From assembly GCF_002082565.1 (NCBI RefSeq), contig NZ_CP020562.1, forward strand, positions 2,356,001 through 2,420,000: 64,000 nt of DNA, written 5' to 3'. Every line of letters starts with the position of its first letter. The first letter of the stretch is position 1. This document shows positions 52,301 to 61,803 of the stretch, piece by piece. The translations under genes and the position numbers were made by a program. The notes under the pieces were generated by a model. It ran no database searches, was not told the origin of the DNA, and was given only the letters and a program-made list of their open reading frames with translations. This stretch comes from Halomonas sp. GT. GTDB lineage: Bacteria > Pseudomonadota > Gammaproteobacteria > Pseudomonadales > Halomonadaceae.

Positions 52301-52784
52301 AGAATCCGCGTCTCAAGAAGCTGTGCGTCAGGAACCGGCGTTGCCTCAAGAGACGGCACAAGAGACATCAGCCCCCGCAGGCACACATGCAGAAGAGCCG
52401 AAAGCTGCTGAAACGGTTGACGAAGACGCTAGCACTCAGACGCCATTGCAAAGCGTGGCAGAGAGCGCCGAACAGCCGGAAGCATCTTATTTAGACAGCG
52501 CCGCAGCGAGCAATACAACCGCTTCAGGCACAAGAGTTGCTTCAGAAACAGCGAATAACACCGCTGCTACTCAAGAAAGCGAAGAGCCGCAGCCTACATT
52601 GGCGACCAATGAAGAGGCTCAGTCACCACCAGAGACCACCGTTGAAACAGTGGCACCTGAAGAAGCAAAGCAAGTGAATGCTGCTTCCACTCAAGACGAG
52701 GCACCTAAGCCACGCCGCCGTCGTCGCGCTCATAACGATCCTCGTGAACTGCGCAAACAAGCACAGAACACGACTAATGAGTGA
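49350..52784 (+). CDS. rne: Ribonuclease E
   Basis: RNase E is the main endonuclease of mRNA decay and rRNA/tRNA processing, and the scaffold of the degradosome. The N-terminus [20 protein letters not shown] is diagnostic. The catalytic Asp300 is in [15 protein letters not shown] and Asp343 in VVIDFIDM; the zinc link is CPRC (401-404). Past residue ~530 lies a long scaffold of low complexity, rich in Glu, Ala, Gln, Arg and Lys, with a 15-bp tandem repeat coding VEVAT units and a QE-rich repeat region. At 1144 residues it is longer than E. coli RNase E (1061). RhlB, a likely partner, is also encoded in the window. Confidence 0.98.
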   Translation: MKRMLINATQPEELRVALVDGQRLYDLDIESGAREQKKANIYRGKITRVEPSLEAAFVDFGAERHGFLPLKEISREYFIKDVSGRPSIKEVLKEGQEVIVQVDKEERGNKGAALTTFISLAGRFLVLMPNNPRAGGISRRIEGDDRSQLKDAMGQLTVPDKMGLIVRTAGIGRSPEELQWDLDYLVQVWESITTEAGKRSAPFLIYRESNVIIRAMRDYLRQDIGEVLIDSPEIHAEALGFIRQVMPSYQQKIKLYADEVPLFSRFQIESQIETAYQREVKLPSGGSIVIDHTEALVSIDINSARATRGSDIEETALQTNSEAADEIARQLRLRDIGGLVVIDFIDMGPARNQREVENRMRDALKLDRARVQIGRISRFGLMEMSRQRLRPSLGETSGVVCPRCNGQGTIRDVRSLSLSIMRLIEEEAMKERSAQIRAILPVPVATYLLNEKRSVLADIESRQGVRVVLLPNPEMDTPHYDVQRLRDDHLDDDESLTLSSFELSTDTEVGKEPDPSFTPPAMRAEAAVKSVVHNAPAPASLQTEEKAERAAKTDKPAATTPVTEEQPSVIGRFIRGFAKLLGGEDTSTSQPEPEAPVARKQPERTSKNRSQRSESKPKPARERSESASRNEQRSQQQSSNQQPSNQQPSQPRNADNNDDANDKRSGPSRTRNRRRHPQQDDAKLQDNDQKSSRQKEQQTNPTAKESPKDEAAKSTAQPENRRDKPRDAKPKNEANREPASQTEDKQDDGKPKRTRNNPRNRTRKQAVNPQAEAEQLKLQAAAAEAPPVEAPTAEVNSSNATPDSPSLQDEGNTAAATSVEVGTVEVATVEVATEAPKQAAEESTVADGTTAERPAEKAEKARKATRQRRQPQLAEDKAESEAGAHVEENAEDKPQQPTYDATAAQQAPQEATNASSEVVNAESPSVVDANAEVEPQEAPASNVKEFDTAHSESISSRDEETAKETDKPPQSAPQEPVFQEHMSQESASQEAVRQEPALPQETAQETSAPAGTHAEEPKAAETVDEDASTQTPLQSVAESAEQPEASYLDSAAASNTTASGTRVASETANNTAATQESEEPQPTLATNEEAQSPPETTVETVAPEEAKQVNAASTQDEAPKPRRRRRAHNDPRELRKQAQNTTNE
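51804..51848 (+). repeat. 15-bp tandem repeats coding VEV(A/G)T in the RNase E scaffold
   Basis: Three consecutive copies of GTTGAAGTAGCCACT (the first with one change) give [15 protein letters not shown]. The repeat is in frame and so can vary without truncation. Confidence 0.85.
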
Positions 52785-52808
52785 TCGCTAGCACTCGACA
52801 CTAGCACT

Positions 52809-52836
52809 AAAAACCCCGCTTAGCGGGGTTTTTTTT
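52809..52836 (+). terminator. Intrinsic terminator of rne, overlapping the murB stop
   Basis: AACCCCGCT / AGCGGGGTT with adjacent A- and T-runs forms a strong symmetric terminator. Its terminal T-run overlaps the murB stop codon, so it likely works for both convergent genes. Confidence 0.92.
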
Positions 52837-53890
52837 ATGCTTGAACTATGCGTGGTTCAGGCTCTAACTCAACACCAAATTGGTCATAGACCTTGTGGGC
52901 AATATACTCTGCAAACTGCAGTAGCTCATACCGATCGCCACCGCCAAAATGTACAAGCACTAAGGCCTGCCGCTTGTGAACTCCGAAAGCCCCTTGCCGA
53001 ACCCCTTTCAACCCGCACTGATCAATCAACCACCCCGCTGCCAGCTTGCTTTGTCCGTTAACCTGAGGAAAATATGGCATGCTGGGGTATGCCTGTAACA
53101 AGCGCGATAACTCATCGCTGCTAACCAGTGGGTTTTTAAAGAAGCTACCCGCGTTTGCGAGCACCTTAGGATCCGGTAGTTTTTCCTGGCGAATAGCACA
53201 CACTGCTTGAGCCACCGCCAAACAACTCGTTGAAGCGGCTACTCGCGCAGCTAAATCTCCGTAGCCCAGTCTTGGCAGCGGCGTTTTTGATAGCCGAAGC
53301 GCCAGCTGAGTAATGACGACCTTATCCGCTAGCGATCGTTTGAAGATGCTATCTCGGTAACCAAATTGGCAGGCATCAGCGCTTAGCCAACGCACATTAC
53401 CCGACGCCAACTCTACTACCTGCACCCCTTCTAAGACGTCTTTAAGCTCGACACCGTATGCACCAATATTTTGTACTGGCGCTGCGCCGCAATCACCTGG
53501 AATCAGCGCTAAGTTTTCAATGCCCCACAGGCCGCGAGCCGCTAGCTTCATTACTAACGAATGCCAATTAACGCCAGCCCCCACATGAGCAATAACAGAC
53601 TCTCCGCTACTTTCTAGCCACCACTGCTGCATACCAGGCCGAATCGCAATGCCTTTCAGCTTGTCGGGAAGCAGCACATTACTGCCACCTCCCAAGAGCG
53701 TAATGTGCCACTGCTTATCAACGGCTTCACGCACTACATTCTGGAGGGCAACTAGCGTTTTAGGGGCAACGTAGCGTTCCGCCTGGCAAGGCAAGCGCAG
53801 CGTATTCGCAGAGGTTAAATCGACCGATTGGCAACGGCTAAGCAGATCACTAGCGCTTCTTTCAAACCCCGTGACTTCACAACCCGTCAT
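52835..53890 (-). CDS. murB: UDP-N-acetylenolpyruvoylglucosamine reductase MurB
   Basis: MurB is the FAD enzyme making UDP-MurNAc for peptidoglycan. The flavin site LLGGGSNVLL, the block LIPGDCGAAPVQNIGAYGVEL, FGYRDSIFK and the catalytic Ser in NAGSFFKNPLVS are present. The length of 351 residues is that of the type I MurB (E. coli 342). Its ATG at 53890 lies inside the phosphatase gene; a duplicate upstream ATG at 53905, created by the 15-bp repeat, runs straight into a stop codon. Confidence 0.96.
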   Translation of the reverse strand: MTGCEVTGFERSASDLLSRCQSVDLTSANTLRLPCQAERYVAPKTLVALQNVVREAVDKQWHITLLGGGSNVLLPDKLKGIAIRPGMQQWWLESSGESVIAHVGAGVNWHSLVMKLAARGLWGIENLALIPGDCGAAPVQNIGAYGVELKDVLEGVQVVELASGNVRWLSADACQFGYRDSIFKRSLADKVVITQLALRLSKTPLPRLGYGDLAARVAASTSCLAVAQAVCAIRQEKLPDPKVLANAGSFFKNPLVSSDELSRLLQAYPSMPYFPQVNGQSKLAAGWLIDQCGLKGVRQGAFGVHKRQALVLVHFGGGDRYELLQFAEYIAHKVYDQFGVELEPEPRIVQA

Positions 53891-54362
53891 TTCTCAGCCC
53901 GTCATTTCTCAGCTGGGCAATTAGCCCTGCAGAGGCCGCCTCAATTAAGTTCAAGACATGTTCAAAGCCCTCGTCTCCACCGTAATACGGGTCAGGCACT
54001 TCAGCATCAGACATATCGGCAAAATCTAGAAATAGCCCCACATGGGCACGACTATTGCTCGGCTGTAGCGCTTGCATCGCCTTGAGGTTGTCGCGATCCA
54101 TCCCTAGCACATAGTCGAAGTCAAGAAAGTCATTAGCGCTTAACTGACGAGCGCGCAAATGACTAATATCGATACCACGCCTTGATGCGGCTTCTTGAGC
54201 GCGGGTGTCTGGTGCTTTTCCGACATGCCAGCTACCTACACCGCAAGAGTCAACGCTAATATGACGATTTAAGCCAGCCTCTTCAACAGCGTGCCAAAAG
54301 ACACCTTCGGCCGTTGGCGAACGACAAATATTGCCCAAGCAGACAAACAGTACGCGCTTCAT
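53877..54362 (-). CDS. Low-molecular-weight protein tyrosine phosphatase
   Basis: The active-site loop [13 protein letters not shown] contains the nucleophilic Cys8, and the general acid Asp is in [15 protein letters not shown] chose ATG 54362, which overlaps the kdsB stop (ATGA) and has GGAGG about 9 bases upstream; ATG 54368 is nearer to that site. The C-terminus contains the duplicated RNDGL pair from a 15-bp tandem repeat. It has 161 residues. Wzb-type phosphatases act in capsule control, but here the neighbours are kdsB and murB and the role is not established. Confidence 0.93.
   Translation of the reverse strand: MKRVLFVCLGNICRSPTAEGVFWHAVEEAGLNRHISVDSCGVGSWHVGKAPDTRAQEAASRRGIDISHLRARQLSANDFLDFDYVLGMDRDNLKAMQALQPSNSRAHVGLFLDFADMSDAEVPDPYYGGDEGFEHVLNLIEAASAGLIAQLRNDGLRNDGL
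53883..53912. repeat. 15-bp tandem duplication at the phosphatase/murB overlap
   Basis: CCCGTCATTTCTCAG occurs twice exactly. It adds one RNDGL unit to the phosphatase and creates a decoy ATG-stop just before the murB start. Confidence 0.88.
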
Positions 54363-55150
54363 TCGCATTCACCTCCACTTTCACTCACCAGAAGCGCTCT
54401 CACTCTGGCTAAGTCTTCCGGCGTATCCACACCAGGAGGATTGATAGTGCTGGCCAGCGCAACTTGAATGGCATAGCCATGCTGTAGCGCTCGCAACTGT
54501 TCCAATTGCTCCAACTGCTCAAGACTCGACGGCGCCAACTCACGATAAGCGGCAAGAAAGCTGGCACGGTAGGCGTATATACCAATATGACGCAACCAAG
54601 CATCGGTGGCTAAAAGCGCAGGCTGTACTTTAAATTGCTCTCGATCCCAAGGAATGGGAGCACGAGAAAAGTACAAGGCACGCCCCTGTAAGGAGCGAAC
54701 AACCTTGACGACGTTCGCATTAAATAATGTTTCAACATCAACAATGGGTTCAGCAAGCGTCGCAATGGCCGCTTCTGGATCTTCAGCTAAACGCATTGCC
54801 ACTTGGTCAATTAAGACCGGGGGAATAAGCGGCTCATCGCCTTGCACATTCACCACTAACGTATCATCGCTTAGCCCGAGCTGCTCTGCTACCTCAGCCA
54901 GTCGGTCGGTACCAGAAGGATGGTCCGCACGTGTCATAACGACATCCGCACCGTATGGCAACATCGCATCACGGATGCGTAGATCATCAGTTGCAACCAC
55001 AACACGACTTGCTTGGCTTTGACAAGCCCTGCGCCAGACATGGGCAACCATTGGCTCACCCGCTATATCCAGCAGTGGCTTACCCGGTAAGCGAGATGAG
55101 CCAAAACGCGCGGGAACAACAGCAATAAACTCGGTATCAGCGACTGACAT
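54359..55150 (-). CDS. kdsB: 3-deoxy-manno-octulosonate cytidylyltransferase
   Basis: KdsB makes CMP-Kdo, the donor for LPS inner core. The nucleotidyltransferase start [16 protein letters not shown], the VVVATDD and [12 protein letters not shown] motifs, and YFSRAPIPW and [12 protein letters not shown] are present. A short LEQ triplet repeat ([12 protein letters not shown]) lies in the helical part. The length is 263 residues (E. coli 248). It overlaps the ycaR stop (TAATG). Confidence 0.96.
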   Translation of the reverse strand: MSVADTEFIAVVPARFGSSRLPGKPLLDIAGEPMVAHVWRRACQSQASRVVVATDDLRIRDAMLPYGADVVMTRADHPSGTDRLAEVAEQLGLSDDTLVVNVQGDEPLIPPVLIDQVAMRLAEDPEAAIATLAEPIVDVETLFNANVVKVVRSLQGRALYFSRAPIPWDREQFKVQPALLATDAWLRHIGIYAYRASFLAAYRELAPSSLEQLEQLEQLRALQHGYAIQVALASTINPPGVDTPEDLARVRALLVSESGGECE

Positions 55151-55359
55151 TACACCTCTCCGGTACGACCTGGCGAGATAGGCAATTTTTCATCGGCATC
55201 CATCGTGCGTGCCTCTTCAGGAAGCATCACAGGGATGCCTTCTTGAATAGGATACGCCAAACCGTCGTAGTGGCAGCAAAGTTCTTGGGCTTCACGATTA
55301 TACTTGAGCTTGCCATTGCAAAGCGGGCAAACCAGCATTGCCAGTAGTTCTTTATCCAT
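55150..55359 (-). CDS. ycaR: YcaR/Trm112-family small protein
   Basis: [18 protein letters not shown] with CPLC, followed by [20 protein letters not shown], is the YcaR/Trm112-like pattern. It lies between lpxK and kdsB, as in E. coli. ATG 55359 was chosen as the start of the conserved N-terminus; the frame extends further upstream into lpxK. It has 69 residues. The function is not established. Confidence 0.92.
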   Translation of the reverse strand: MDKELLAMLVCPLCNGKLKYNREAQELCCHYDGLAYPIQEGIPVMLPEEARTMDADEKLPISPGRTGEV

Positions 55360-56368
55360 CGGTGTATCCCTTTTCAGAAAGCGCTGACAATTTAGCTGCC
55401 AGCCAGTGTTCAAACTCTGGCGGAAGCACGGCTTCTACCTCTAGCACCCAGCTATCGGGTGGCGCTAACGCTTGGCACTTCACTGCGTCTTTGGCAGTCA
55501 TTACAACGGGGCGCTGATGACTAAAACGGAAAGTCTGGTCATCAAAACGCTGATGATCTGCTAGTGGACGCATTTCGCCGTCCACCCCCAAACTGCGCAG
55601 CGTATTAAAAAAACGCTCAGGATGACCAATACCCGCCACGGCATTGACAGGTAGCGTAAATGGCAGAGGAGTGAGTGACACGCGTTGACCATCCTGAATT
55701 CGACGCCAGCTTAGCGGCGCTAGTTGCATCGCTATTCCTTCTATAGGCAGAGGGCGGCGCTGCTCACCATTAATAATCACAGCATCAACTTGAGCTAATC
55801 TACTAGGCGATTCTCTCAGCGGCCCCGCGGGCAAGCAGCGCCCATTCCCTAGCCCTCTCGCGCCATCAACAACGACCAATTCAATATCACGTCCTAACGC
55901 CAGATGCTGTAACCCATCATCACTAACAATAATGTCGCACCCTACATCAATCAGGGTTTGAACACCTCGTGCACGGCGCGGATCAGCCACTACCGGGCAG
56001 CCCGTTTGCTGTGCCAACATTAATGGCTCATCACCGCTTTGTGCAGGGTCGGTTGTTGCAGTTACCTTTAACGGGTAGTGCGATGCTTTACCACCGTAAC
56101 CACGCGTAATAATACCTGGAGACCACCCTTCTTTCTTCAGCCATTTAACCAGCCATGCAACTAGCGGCGATTTACCAGTTCCACCAATGGTGATATTACC
56201 CACTACAATAACGGGCACGGTTGCCTTGGTAACTGGCTTTTTACCAGCGTGATAGTGAGAGCTACGACGCGCCATAAGATAACGGTATAAAAAACCCAGC
56301 GGATACAGCGGCGTTAGCCACTTGCTTCCGTGATAGGCCGCCTTGAGCCAGCGTTGCTCCAGACTCAT
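55352..56368 (-). CDS. lpxK: Tetraacyldisaccharide 4'-kinase LpxK
   Basis: LpxK phosphorylates the lipid A precursor. The P-loop [19 protein letters not shown], the Asp in VSDDGLQH and the adjacent [28 protein letters not shown] are conserved. One N-terminal membrane-interacting segment (about 14-30) is present. The length is 338 residues (E. coli 328). It is coupled to msbA by an ATGA overlap. Confidence 0.96.
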   Translation of the reverse strand: MSLEQRWLKAAYHGSKWLTPLYPLGFLYRYLMARRSSHYHAGKKPVTKATVPVIVVGNITIGGTGKSPLVAWLVKWLKKEGWSPGIITRGYGGKASHYPLKVTATTDPAQSGDEPLMLAQQTGCPVVADPRRARGVQTLIDVGCDIIVSDDGLQHLALGRDIELVVVDGARGLGNGRCLPAGPLRESPSRLAQVDAVIINGEQRRPLPIEGIAMQLAPLSWRRIQDGQRVSLTPLPFTLPVNAVAGIGHPERFFNTLRSLGVDGEMRPLADHQRFDDQTFRFSHQRPVVMTAKDAVKCQALAPPDSWVLEVEAVLPPEFEHWLAAKLSALSEKGYTDG

Positions 56369-58101
56369 TCATTCTCCTGAAACTGAAGCTGATGCAGCGC
56401 CGCGTAGGCCCCCCCCGCTTCTAACAACGCGTGGTGAGTACCTTCTTCAATAATGCGCCCTTGATCCATCACCAAAATTCGGTCGGCCCGCTCAATCGTG
56501 GATAGACGGTGGGCAATGACCAGCGTGGTACGCCCTTCACACACATGCTCCAACGCTTTTTGGATATAGCGCTCGGATTCGGTATCCAACGCTGATGTTG
56601 CTTCGTCCAAGATTAGAATTGGCGCATCTTTAAATATCGCCCGGGCGATTGCCAGACGCTGACGTTGCCCACCGGAGAGCATTACACCATTTTCACCCAC
56701 TACCGTGTCATATCCCTGGGGCAGCTTCTCAATAAACTCACTTGCGTAAGCCGCCTGGGCGGCCGCTTCAATAGAGGCTGGATCTGGATTGCTAACGCCA
56801 TAGCCAATGTTATCTGCGATGGTTGCATTGAATAGCGTGACTTGTTGCGATACCAACGCAATATGCTGACGCAAAGGGCCCAATGCATAGTCATCGGCAT
56901 TTACCCCATCTATCAAAATACGCCCTTCACTAGGACGATAAAAACGCGGCAGCAGGCTGACTAATGTTGATTTACCGCTACCAGAGCGCCCAACAATCGC
57001 GACTAACTCACCAGGGGCAACACTAATATTAATGTCGTGCAATACATTAGGTTGATCATCAGCATAGCGGAAACTGACGTTATCAATCACCACGCTACCT
57101 GTTAACTGACGAGGGATGCTCTTACCTTCATCTTGCTCAGGGGTCAGGTCAAGCAAGCCAAAAAGCTCAGAAGCCGCCGCAATGCCTTTCTGAATCTCGC
57201 TATTCACTTCAGTGAGTTGTCGAACGGGCTTGATCATCAGCGCTGCTGCGGTAATAAAGGCGACAAACTCACCCGGCGTCATGTCAGCCATAAACGCTGG
57301 AGCCATGGCAAGCCAAACCAAAATTGCCATGGAAATTGCTACCAGCATCAAAATCACTGGCGAGCTCACGGCACGCGTCATCGCCTCTTTCATGCTTTGG
57401 CGACGATTTTCTTCGCTTACCCGCTCAAAGCGCTTTTTTTCGTACTCTTCAGCGCCATGCGTGCGCACGACACGATAACCAGAGAGCGCTTCAGAAGCGA
57501 CGTGAGTGACATCTCCCATAGAATGCTGGATACGCTTAGAGATACGCCTGAAACGTTTACTGGCATAACTCACCACAACAGCAATCACGGGTGTTACGCC
57601 TAGAAATAGCAGCGTTAACATCCAGTTAGTCCACAACAGATAGCCGATCAGTCCGATAACGAACAGACCTTCACGCAGAATGATAGTGACGGCTTTCGTG
57701 GCAGCACCTGCAACCTGCTCTACGTGATACGTTACCCGAGATACCAAATGACCACTGGAATGATGATCGAAAAACCGCCCTGGTAAATGCAGTAAGTGCG
57801 CAAATACGTCACAGCGCAGCGTGTGAATCACATAACGTCCAACATAAGACATAAAGTAAGTGCTTAAAAATGTCCCTACCCCCCGTGAAGCAAACATAAT
57901 CACCACAAATAGAGGGAGCAGTAACCGGAAGGTAGCATCGGGGTTTTGAATGCCATCAATAAGTTGCTTCATCATTTCAGCTAATGCCGTACTGGAGGCG
58001 GCATAAATGATAAAACCGACTATCGCTAACGCAAACGCACGCCAATGAGGTTTGACGTAAGTTAATAATCGCTTGTAGAGAACCCAACCTGAATCAGTCA
58101 C
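56365..58101 (-). CDS. msbA: Lipid A/LPS export ABC transporter MsbA
   Basis: MsbA flips lipid A-core across the inner membrane. Six membrane segments in the first 310 residues precede the ATPase domain, with Walker A VGRSGSGKST, Q-loop LVSQQVTLFNATIADNI, signature LSGGQRQRLAIARAI, Walker B ILILDEATSALD and H-loop VIAHRLSTI. The length is 578 residues (E. coli 582). It sits between comEC and lpxK. Confidence 0.97.
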   Translation of the reverse strand: MTDSGWVLYKRLLTYVKPHWRAFALAIVGFIIYAASSTALAEMMKQLIDGIQNPDATFRLLLPLFVVIMFASRGVGTFLSTYFMSYVGRYVIHTLRCDVFAHLLHLPGRFFDHHSSGHLVSRVTYHVEQVAGAATKAVTIILREGLFVIGLIGYLLWTNWMLTLLFLGVTPVIAVVVSYASKRFRRISKRIQHSMGDVTHVASEALSGYRVVRTHGAEEYEKKRFERVSEENRRQSMKEAMTRAVSSPVILMLVAISMAILVWLAMAPAFMADMTPGEFVAFITAAALMIKPVRQLTEVNSEIQKGIAAASELFGLLDLTPEQDEGKSIPRQLTGSVVIDNVSFRYADDQPNVLHDINISVAPGELVAIVGRSGSGKSTLVSLLPRFYRPSEGRILIDGVNADDYALGPLRQHIALVSQQVTLFNATIADNIGYGVSNPDPASIEAAAQAAYASEFIEKLPQGYDTVVGENGVMLSGGQRQRLAIARAIFKDAPILILDEATSALDTESERYIQKALEHVCEGRTTLVIAHRLSTIERADRILVMDQGRIIEEGTHHALLEAGGAYAALHQLQFQENE

Positions 58102-58157
58102 ACGCGCTCCTGGCTATAGTGTGCAATTGTCAGAATTCTACCTTATGGCGTCCCGCA

Positions 58158-60425
58158 TCAACACCGCTTACGAACGCTCGGTTGTTTTCGCATGGGTATG
58201 ATCTGAACAGGCTGAGTGGCGATTAGGCTAAATTCGAGAGCGCCATCATGGGCGGTACTCCATAAACAACTCTGCTGTTGACGAAAGCGGCGCACTACCG
58301 CGTCAGCCGGATGGTTAAAAGGATTATCTTTCCCAGCACTAAAAATGACATGTCGTGGACGGCTTACTTGAACGAACTGCGCACTCGAACTCGTGTTGCT
58401 GCCATGATGCCCAGCCACTAACACGCTAATCGGCGTAATAACATTCGCTAAGATTCTCCTTTCAATGTCCTTGCTCACGTCACCCGTGATCAGCAAACGT
58501 TGCTCACCGGTGCTTACCTGAAGTACACAGGAGCGATCATTTGAGGACAGTACATTATCCCCCTTTGGAGGCCATAGTATCTGGTAGTGAATGCCATCAC
58601 GTCGCCACTGCTGTCCTTGAACACACTTTGTACTAGCAACAGGTAGAAGCTCTCCACGGGGTGCCCACCATTGCGCTACCTGATGGTCTTTTAAGAGCGC
58701 ACTAACTCCACCGGCATGATCAGTATCGGCATGACTGACAATAACATGATCGAACGATTGGTTTGGAGGCCAAAGGGTTTGCAGCGGCATAAAACCACTG
58801 CGAAAGCGAGGCCCCGTGTCGTACAGCAATCGGTAGTTAACACTACGTAACTCAATTAATTGGCCTTGCCCAACGTCATAGACAATGACACGTAACTCGC
58901 CCTGGTTAAGCTGCTCGTTTGCTGACCACCATGGAAAGCTTAAAAGTAGTAATGTCGCACCAACACGTAGCCACCCCGGAACATTAGGGAGCCCCCAACA
59001 TAGCGAGATTAATAACAGCGCACCTACTAGCGGGAACACCAGTATTGACGGTGGCTGCCAAAGCGGTGCCCACTGCACGGTAACGACTAGCAACTGATGA
59101 AAAATCTGCAGTGCCAGCTCAAAACACCACCATACAAAAAGCCCTATCCCAGGCAGTGGCGACAGCACCCATCCCAATAACGCACTAGGCACCATAACGG
59201 AGCTGACCCAAGGTACAGCAACAAGATTCACCAAAGGTGCCGCAGGGGCGACTCTCCCAAACGCCACCAGCACCGCTGCCGCCATTAGCGGTGCGATGAG
59301 GAGTTGAGAACGCAGTAATGCCCAACACCACCCCTTCAGCCCTTGTGGTCGGGGACGACCTTGCCAAATAATAATCAACCAACCTACCGCAATAAACGAT
59401 AGCCAAAGACCGGGCCTCCAGAGTGCAAGCGGATCAACGACTAACACTATCCCAAGTGCAAGCCACCAAGCTTGCCAAGCGCCTGGTGCATGGCGTCCGC
59501 TAAGCACCCACAAGCCTAACAGCGTCATGATCATGGCTCGCATGGCAGGAGGCGCTAGTCCAGCTAACATGGCGTAACCCACCGCCGCCGCTCCTGCTAG
59601 CCACCAGGGCCAAATACGCAGACGCCAATTGGTAGGCGTCATCAGCCGGGCACTAAAACGAGCAAGCAGCAGCACAAATGAAGCGACAAGCCCAACATGC
59701 AATCCAGAGATAACCACTAAATGCGTCGTACCCGTTGCATTGAGCAAGGTCCAATCATCTTGGGTCAACTGCTCACTATCACCCAGCGTTAGCGCCGCAA
59801 GCCAGCGCCGAGTTCGTTCTTGTAATGGTTGGCTAGACAGCGTTTCTATTGCTTTCTGACGAAGTGTTTGCGTAGCCCCCGACAAGCGTTCAGGCGTAGG
59901 CTCTTGCCGCACATAGCCCGTTGCATGTATGCCTTCGCGCCATAACCACTGCTGAAAATTAAACGTATGCGGGTTAGCAAAGCCACTGGGAGGGCGTAGC
60001 CGCAGCGTCATCTGCCAGCGCTCTCCAACAAGGTAGCGCTGGTCACCATAGGCACTTACTCGTACGCTACGCAGTCCACTACAGCTGGGAAGTCCTTCAG
60101 GAGAGAGGCAAGAGTCAACTGCCAGACGCATGCGTGACGACCCCGCTTCCGTTTGCACATTGATTACTCGAGCCTGCAAGGTGACATCTTCACCACTGAG
60201 CCCAGGTGGCAAACGGTGCCCCCACTCTTGCTGTACGCCAACAAAAACCCAGCTAGAAATTAACAACCAAATCAATAAACTACGGCGAAAAACAACCCAA
60301 AAAAGCGCCACCACCAACACACTTGGCAAGAGAACCTGTAGATGCGCTTCAGGACCGCTTAACCACGCTGCTAGCGCACCCATCAATACAGCCAAGGCAG
60401 CAGGTAGTGCAGCACCTAATTGCAT
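58158..60425 (-). CDS. comEC: ComEC/Rec2-family DNA channel protein
   Basis: ComEC forms the inner-membrane channel for single-stranded DNA in natural transformation. The N-terminal OB/DUF4131 region (about 30-180) is followed by a multi-helix competence domain (HLVVISGLHVGLVASF, LAGLAPPAMRAMIM) and a C-terminal metallo-beta-lactamase-like domain with SHADTDHAGG, LITGDVS and AGHHGSNTSS. ATG 60425, with AAGGAGGG upstream, gives about 755 residues (E. coli YcaI 754). Transformation competence of this organism cannot be judged from this gene alone. Confidence 0.95.
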   Translation of the reverse strand: MQLGAALPAALAVLMGALAAWLSGPEAHLQVLLPSVLVVALFWVVFRRSLLIWLLISSWVFVGVQQEWGHRLPPGLSGEDVTLQARVINVQTEAGSSRMRLAVDSCLSPEGLPSCSGLRSVRVSAYGDQRYLVGERWQMTLRLRPPSGFANPHTFNFQQWLWREGIHATGYVRQEPTPERLSGATQTLRQKAIETLSSQPLQERTRRWLAALTLGDSEQLTQDDWTLLNATGTTHLVVISGLHVGLVASFVLLLARFSARLMTPTNWRLRIWPWWLAGAAAVGYAMLAGLAPPAMRAMIMTLLGLWVLSGRHAPGAWQAWWLALGIVLVVDPLALWRPGLWLSFIAVGWLIIIWQGRPRPQGLKGWCWALLRSQLLIAPLMAAAVLVAFGRVAPAAPLVNLVAVPWVSSVMVPSALLGWVLSPLPGIGLFVWWCFELALQIFHQLLVVTVQWAPLWQPPSILVFPLVGALLLISLCWGLPNVPGWLRVGATLLLLSFPWWSANEQLNQGELRVIVYDVGQGQLIELRSVNYRLLYDTGPRFRSGFMPLQTLWPPNQSFDHVIVSHADTDHAGGVSALLKDHQVAQWWAPRGELLPVASTKCVQGQQWRRDGIHYQILWPPKGDNVLSSNDRSCVLQVSTGEQRLLITGDVSKDIERRILANVITPISVLVAGHHGSNTSSSAQFVQVSRPRHVIFSAGKDNPFNHPADAVVRRFRQQQSCLWSTAHDGALEFSLIATQPVQIIPMRKQPSVRKRC

Positions 60426-60521
60426 AGTCCCTCCTTGGAACTGGATCATTCATATCCGCGCCATAGCCGAAGCACGCTGCTATATGGATAATAGGATGCA
60501 CCAATTAAATGAGTACCTGAC

Positions 60522-61073
60522 ATGCCGCGCCGTTTCCTGCAGCGCTACATGCCAAAACCCGACACATTAAGGCAACAGCGTTCACTACGCTTTATTGCGC
60601 CATTAATTGCAGACCCTGGGTTATGGCTTTTAACACGTCGAAGCGTTGCAAACGCATTCAGCGTGGGGCTTTTTTGCGCCATGCTGCCTATACCATTTCA
60701 GATGGTAGTGGCAGCACTAGGGGCAAGGTTTAGCCGTTGTAACTTGGCACTTTCAGTAGGGTTGGTGTGGATTACGAACCCACTCACCATGCCGGTTATT
60801 TTTTATTTTAATTATCGGATTGGTACGTTTCTGTTAGAAGCTCCAGTGAGAGAAGCGCCATCGCGCATATCAACACGCTGGATTGCAGAACAAATGCACG
60901 ACATCATGCCACCGCTGATGCTTGGATCATTAATTTCAGCCGTACTTTTAGCCATTATTGCCAATATCGTCATACGGTTAATTTGGCGCTGGCATGTTTC
61001 CCATCATTGGAAACGCCGCCGCCTGAAGAGACGGCAGCGCCGGGCTCGTATTGAGTCAGAGTTCGACGACTAA
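60522..61073 (+). CDS. DUF2062 membrane protein
   Basis: The pattern SVANAFSVGLFCAMLPIPFQM and VWITNPLTMPVIFYFNYRIG is typical of DUF2062, a family of small inner-membrane proteins with unknown function. Three hydrophobic segments and a Lys/Arg-rich C-terminus are visible. The length is 183 residues. It is a single gene, divergent from comEC and convergent with lolD over only 9 bases. Confidence 0.88.
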   Translation: MPRRFLQRYMPKPDTLRQQRSLRFIAPLIADPGLWLLTRRSVANAFSVGLFCAMLPIPFQMVVAALGARFSRCNLALSVGLVWITNPLTMPVIFYFNYRIGTFLLEAPVREAPSRISTRWIAEQMHDIMPPLMLGSLISAVLLAIIANIVIRLIWRWHVSHHWKRRRLKRRQRRARIESEFDD

Positions 61074-61082
61074 TCCCTCGAA

Positions 61083-61793
61083 TTAATCGTTGCTCTGCTC
61101 TATTAACTGCCCACCATCCAGCTTCAACACACGATCCTGATGAGCAGCCAAGCTGACATCATGAGTCACAATAACAAACGCACAGGCGCTCTCTTTCGCC
61201 AATTCGTCCATAAGCGCTAATATGGTTCCTGCTGTGGTTTGGTCAAGGTTCCCGGTAGGCTCATCCATCAGCACAAGACTAGGGTCTGTCACTAACGCAC
61301 GAGCAATGGCCACCCGCTGACGCTCACCACCCGAAAGCTCGCCAGGTTTATGATCAGCTCGCGCCTTCATGCCCACCCGTTCAAGCAACTGCATAGCGCG
61401 CTGCTCCGCTGCTTTTTTAGACTGACCGCGAATAATTAACGGAAGCGCGGCATTCTCTACCGCGGTGAACTCAGCTAGCAAGTGATGAAACTGATAGACA
61501 AAGCCGATATAGCGGTTCCGAAAACGACCTAGTGCCGCTTCGTTAAGACCAGCTAGCGGCTCGCCAGCAATCACTACGCTACCAGCACTGGGACGATCAA
61601 GTCCTCCCAGCAGGTTTAACAGTGTTGTTTTACCTGAGCCTGAGCTCCCCACAATGGCAACGCGCTCTCCAGCATGGACCTTAAGCTCGAGCTGATCTAA
61701 TACGGTGAGATCCTGGGGGCCTTCGTTATAAACCCGTGTCAGGCTGTTACATTCCAGCATAACTGCTGCTGAGTGCTGTGTACTTGAGGTCAT
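61083..61793 (-). CDS. lolD: Lipoprotein-releasing system ATPase LolD
   Basis: LolD energises release of outer-membrane lipoproteins from the inner membrane to LolA. Walker A is GSSGSGKTTLL, the signature LSGGERQRVAIARAL, Walker B LVLMDEPTGNLD and the H-loop VTHD. ATG 61793, with AAGGA upstream, gives 236 residues; ATG 61811 overlaps the lolC stop but has no site. It follows the lolC/E-type gene, with no second lolC/E paralogue after it. Confidence 0.95.
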   Translation of the reverse strand: MTSSTQHSAAVMLECNSLTRVYNEGPQDLTVLDQLELKVHAGERVAIVGSSGSGKTTLLNLLGGLDRPSAGSVVIAGEPLAGLNEAALGRFRNRYIGFVYQFHHLLAEFTAVENAALPLIIRGQSKKAAEQRAMQLLERVGMKARADHKPGELSGGERQRVAIARALVTDPSLVLMDEPTGNLDQTTAGTILALMDELAKESACAFVIVTHDVSLAAHQDRVLKLDGGQLIEQSND

Positions 61794-61803
61794 CGTTGCT
61801 TCC

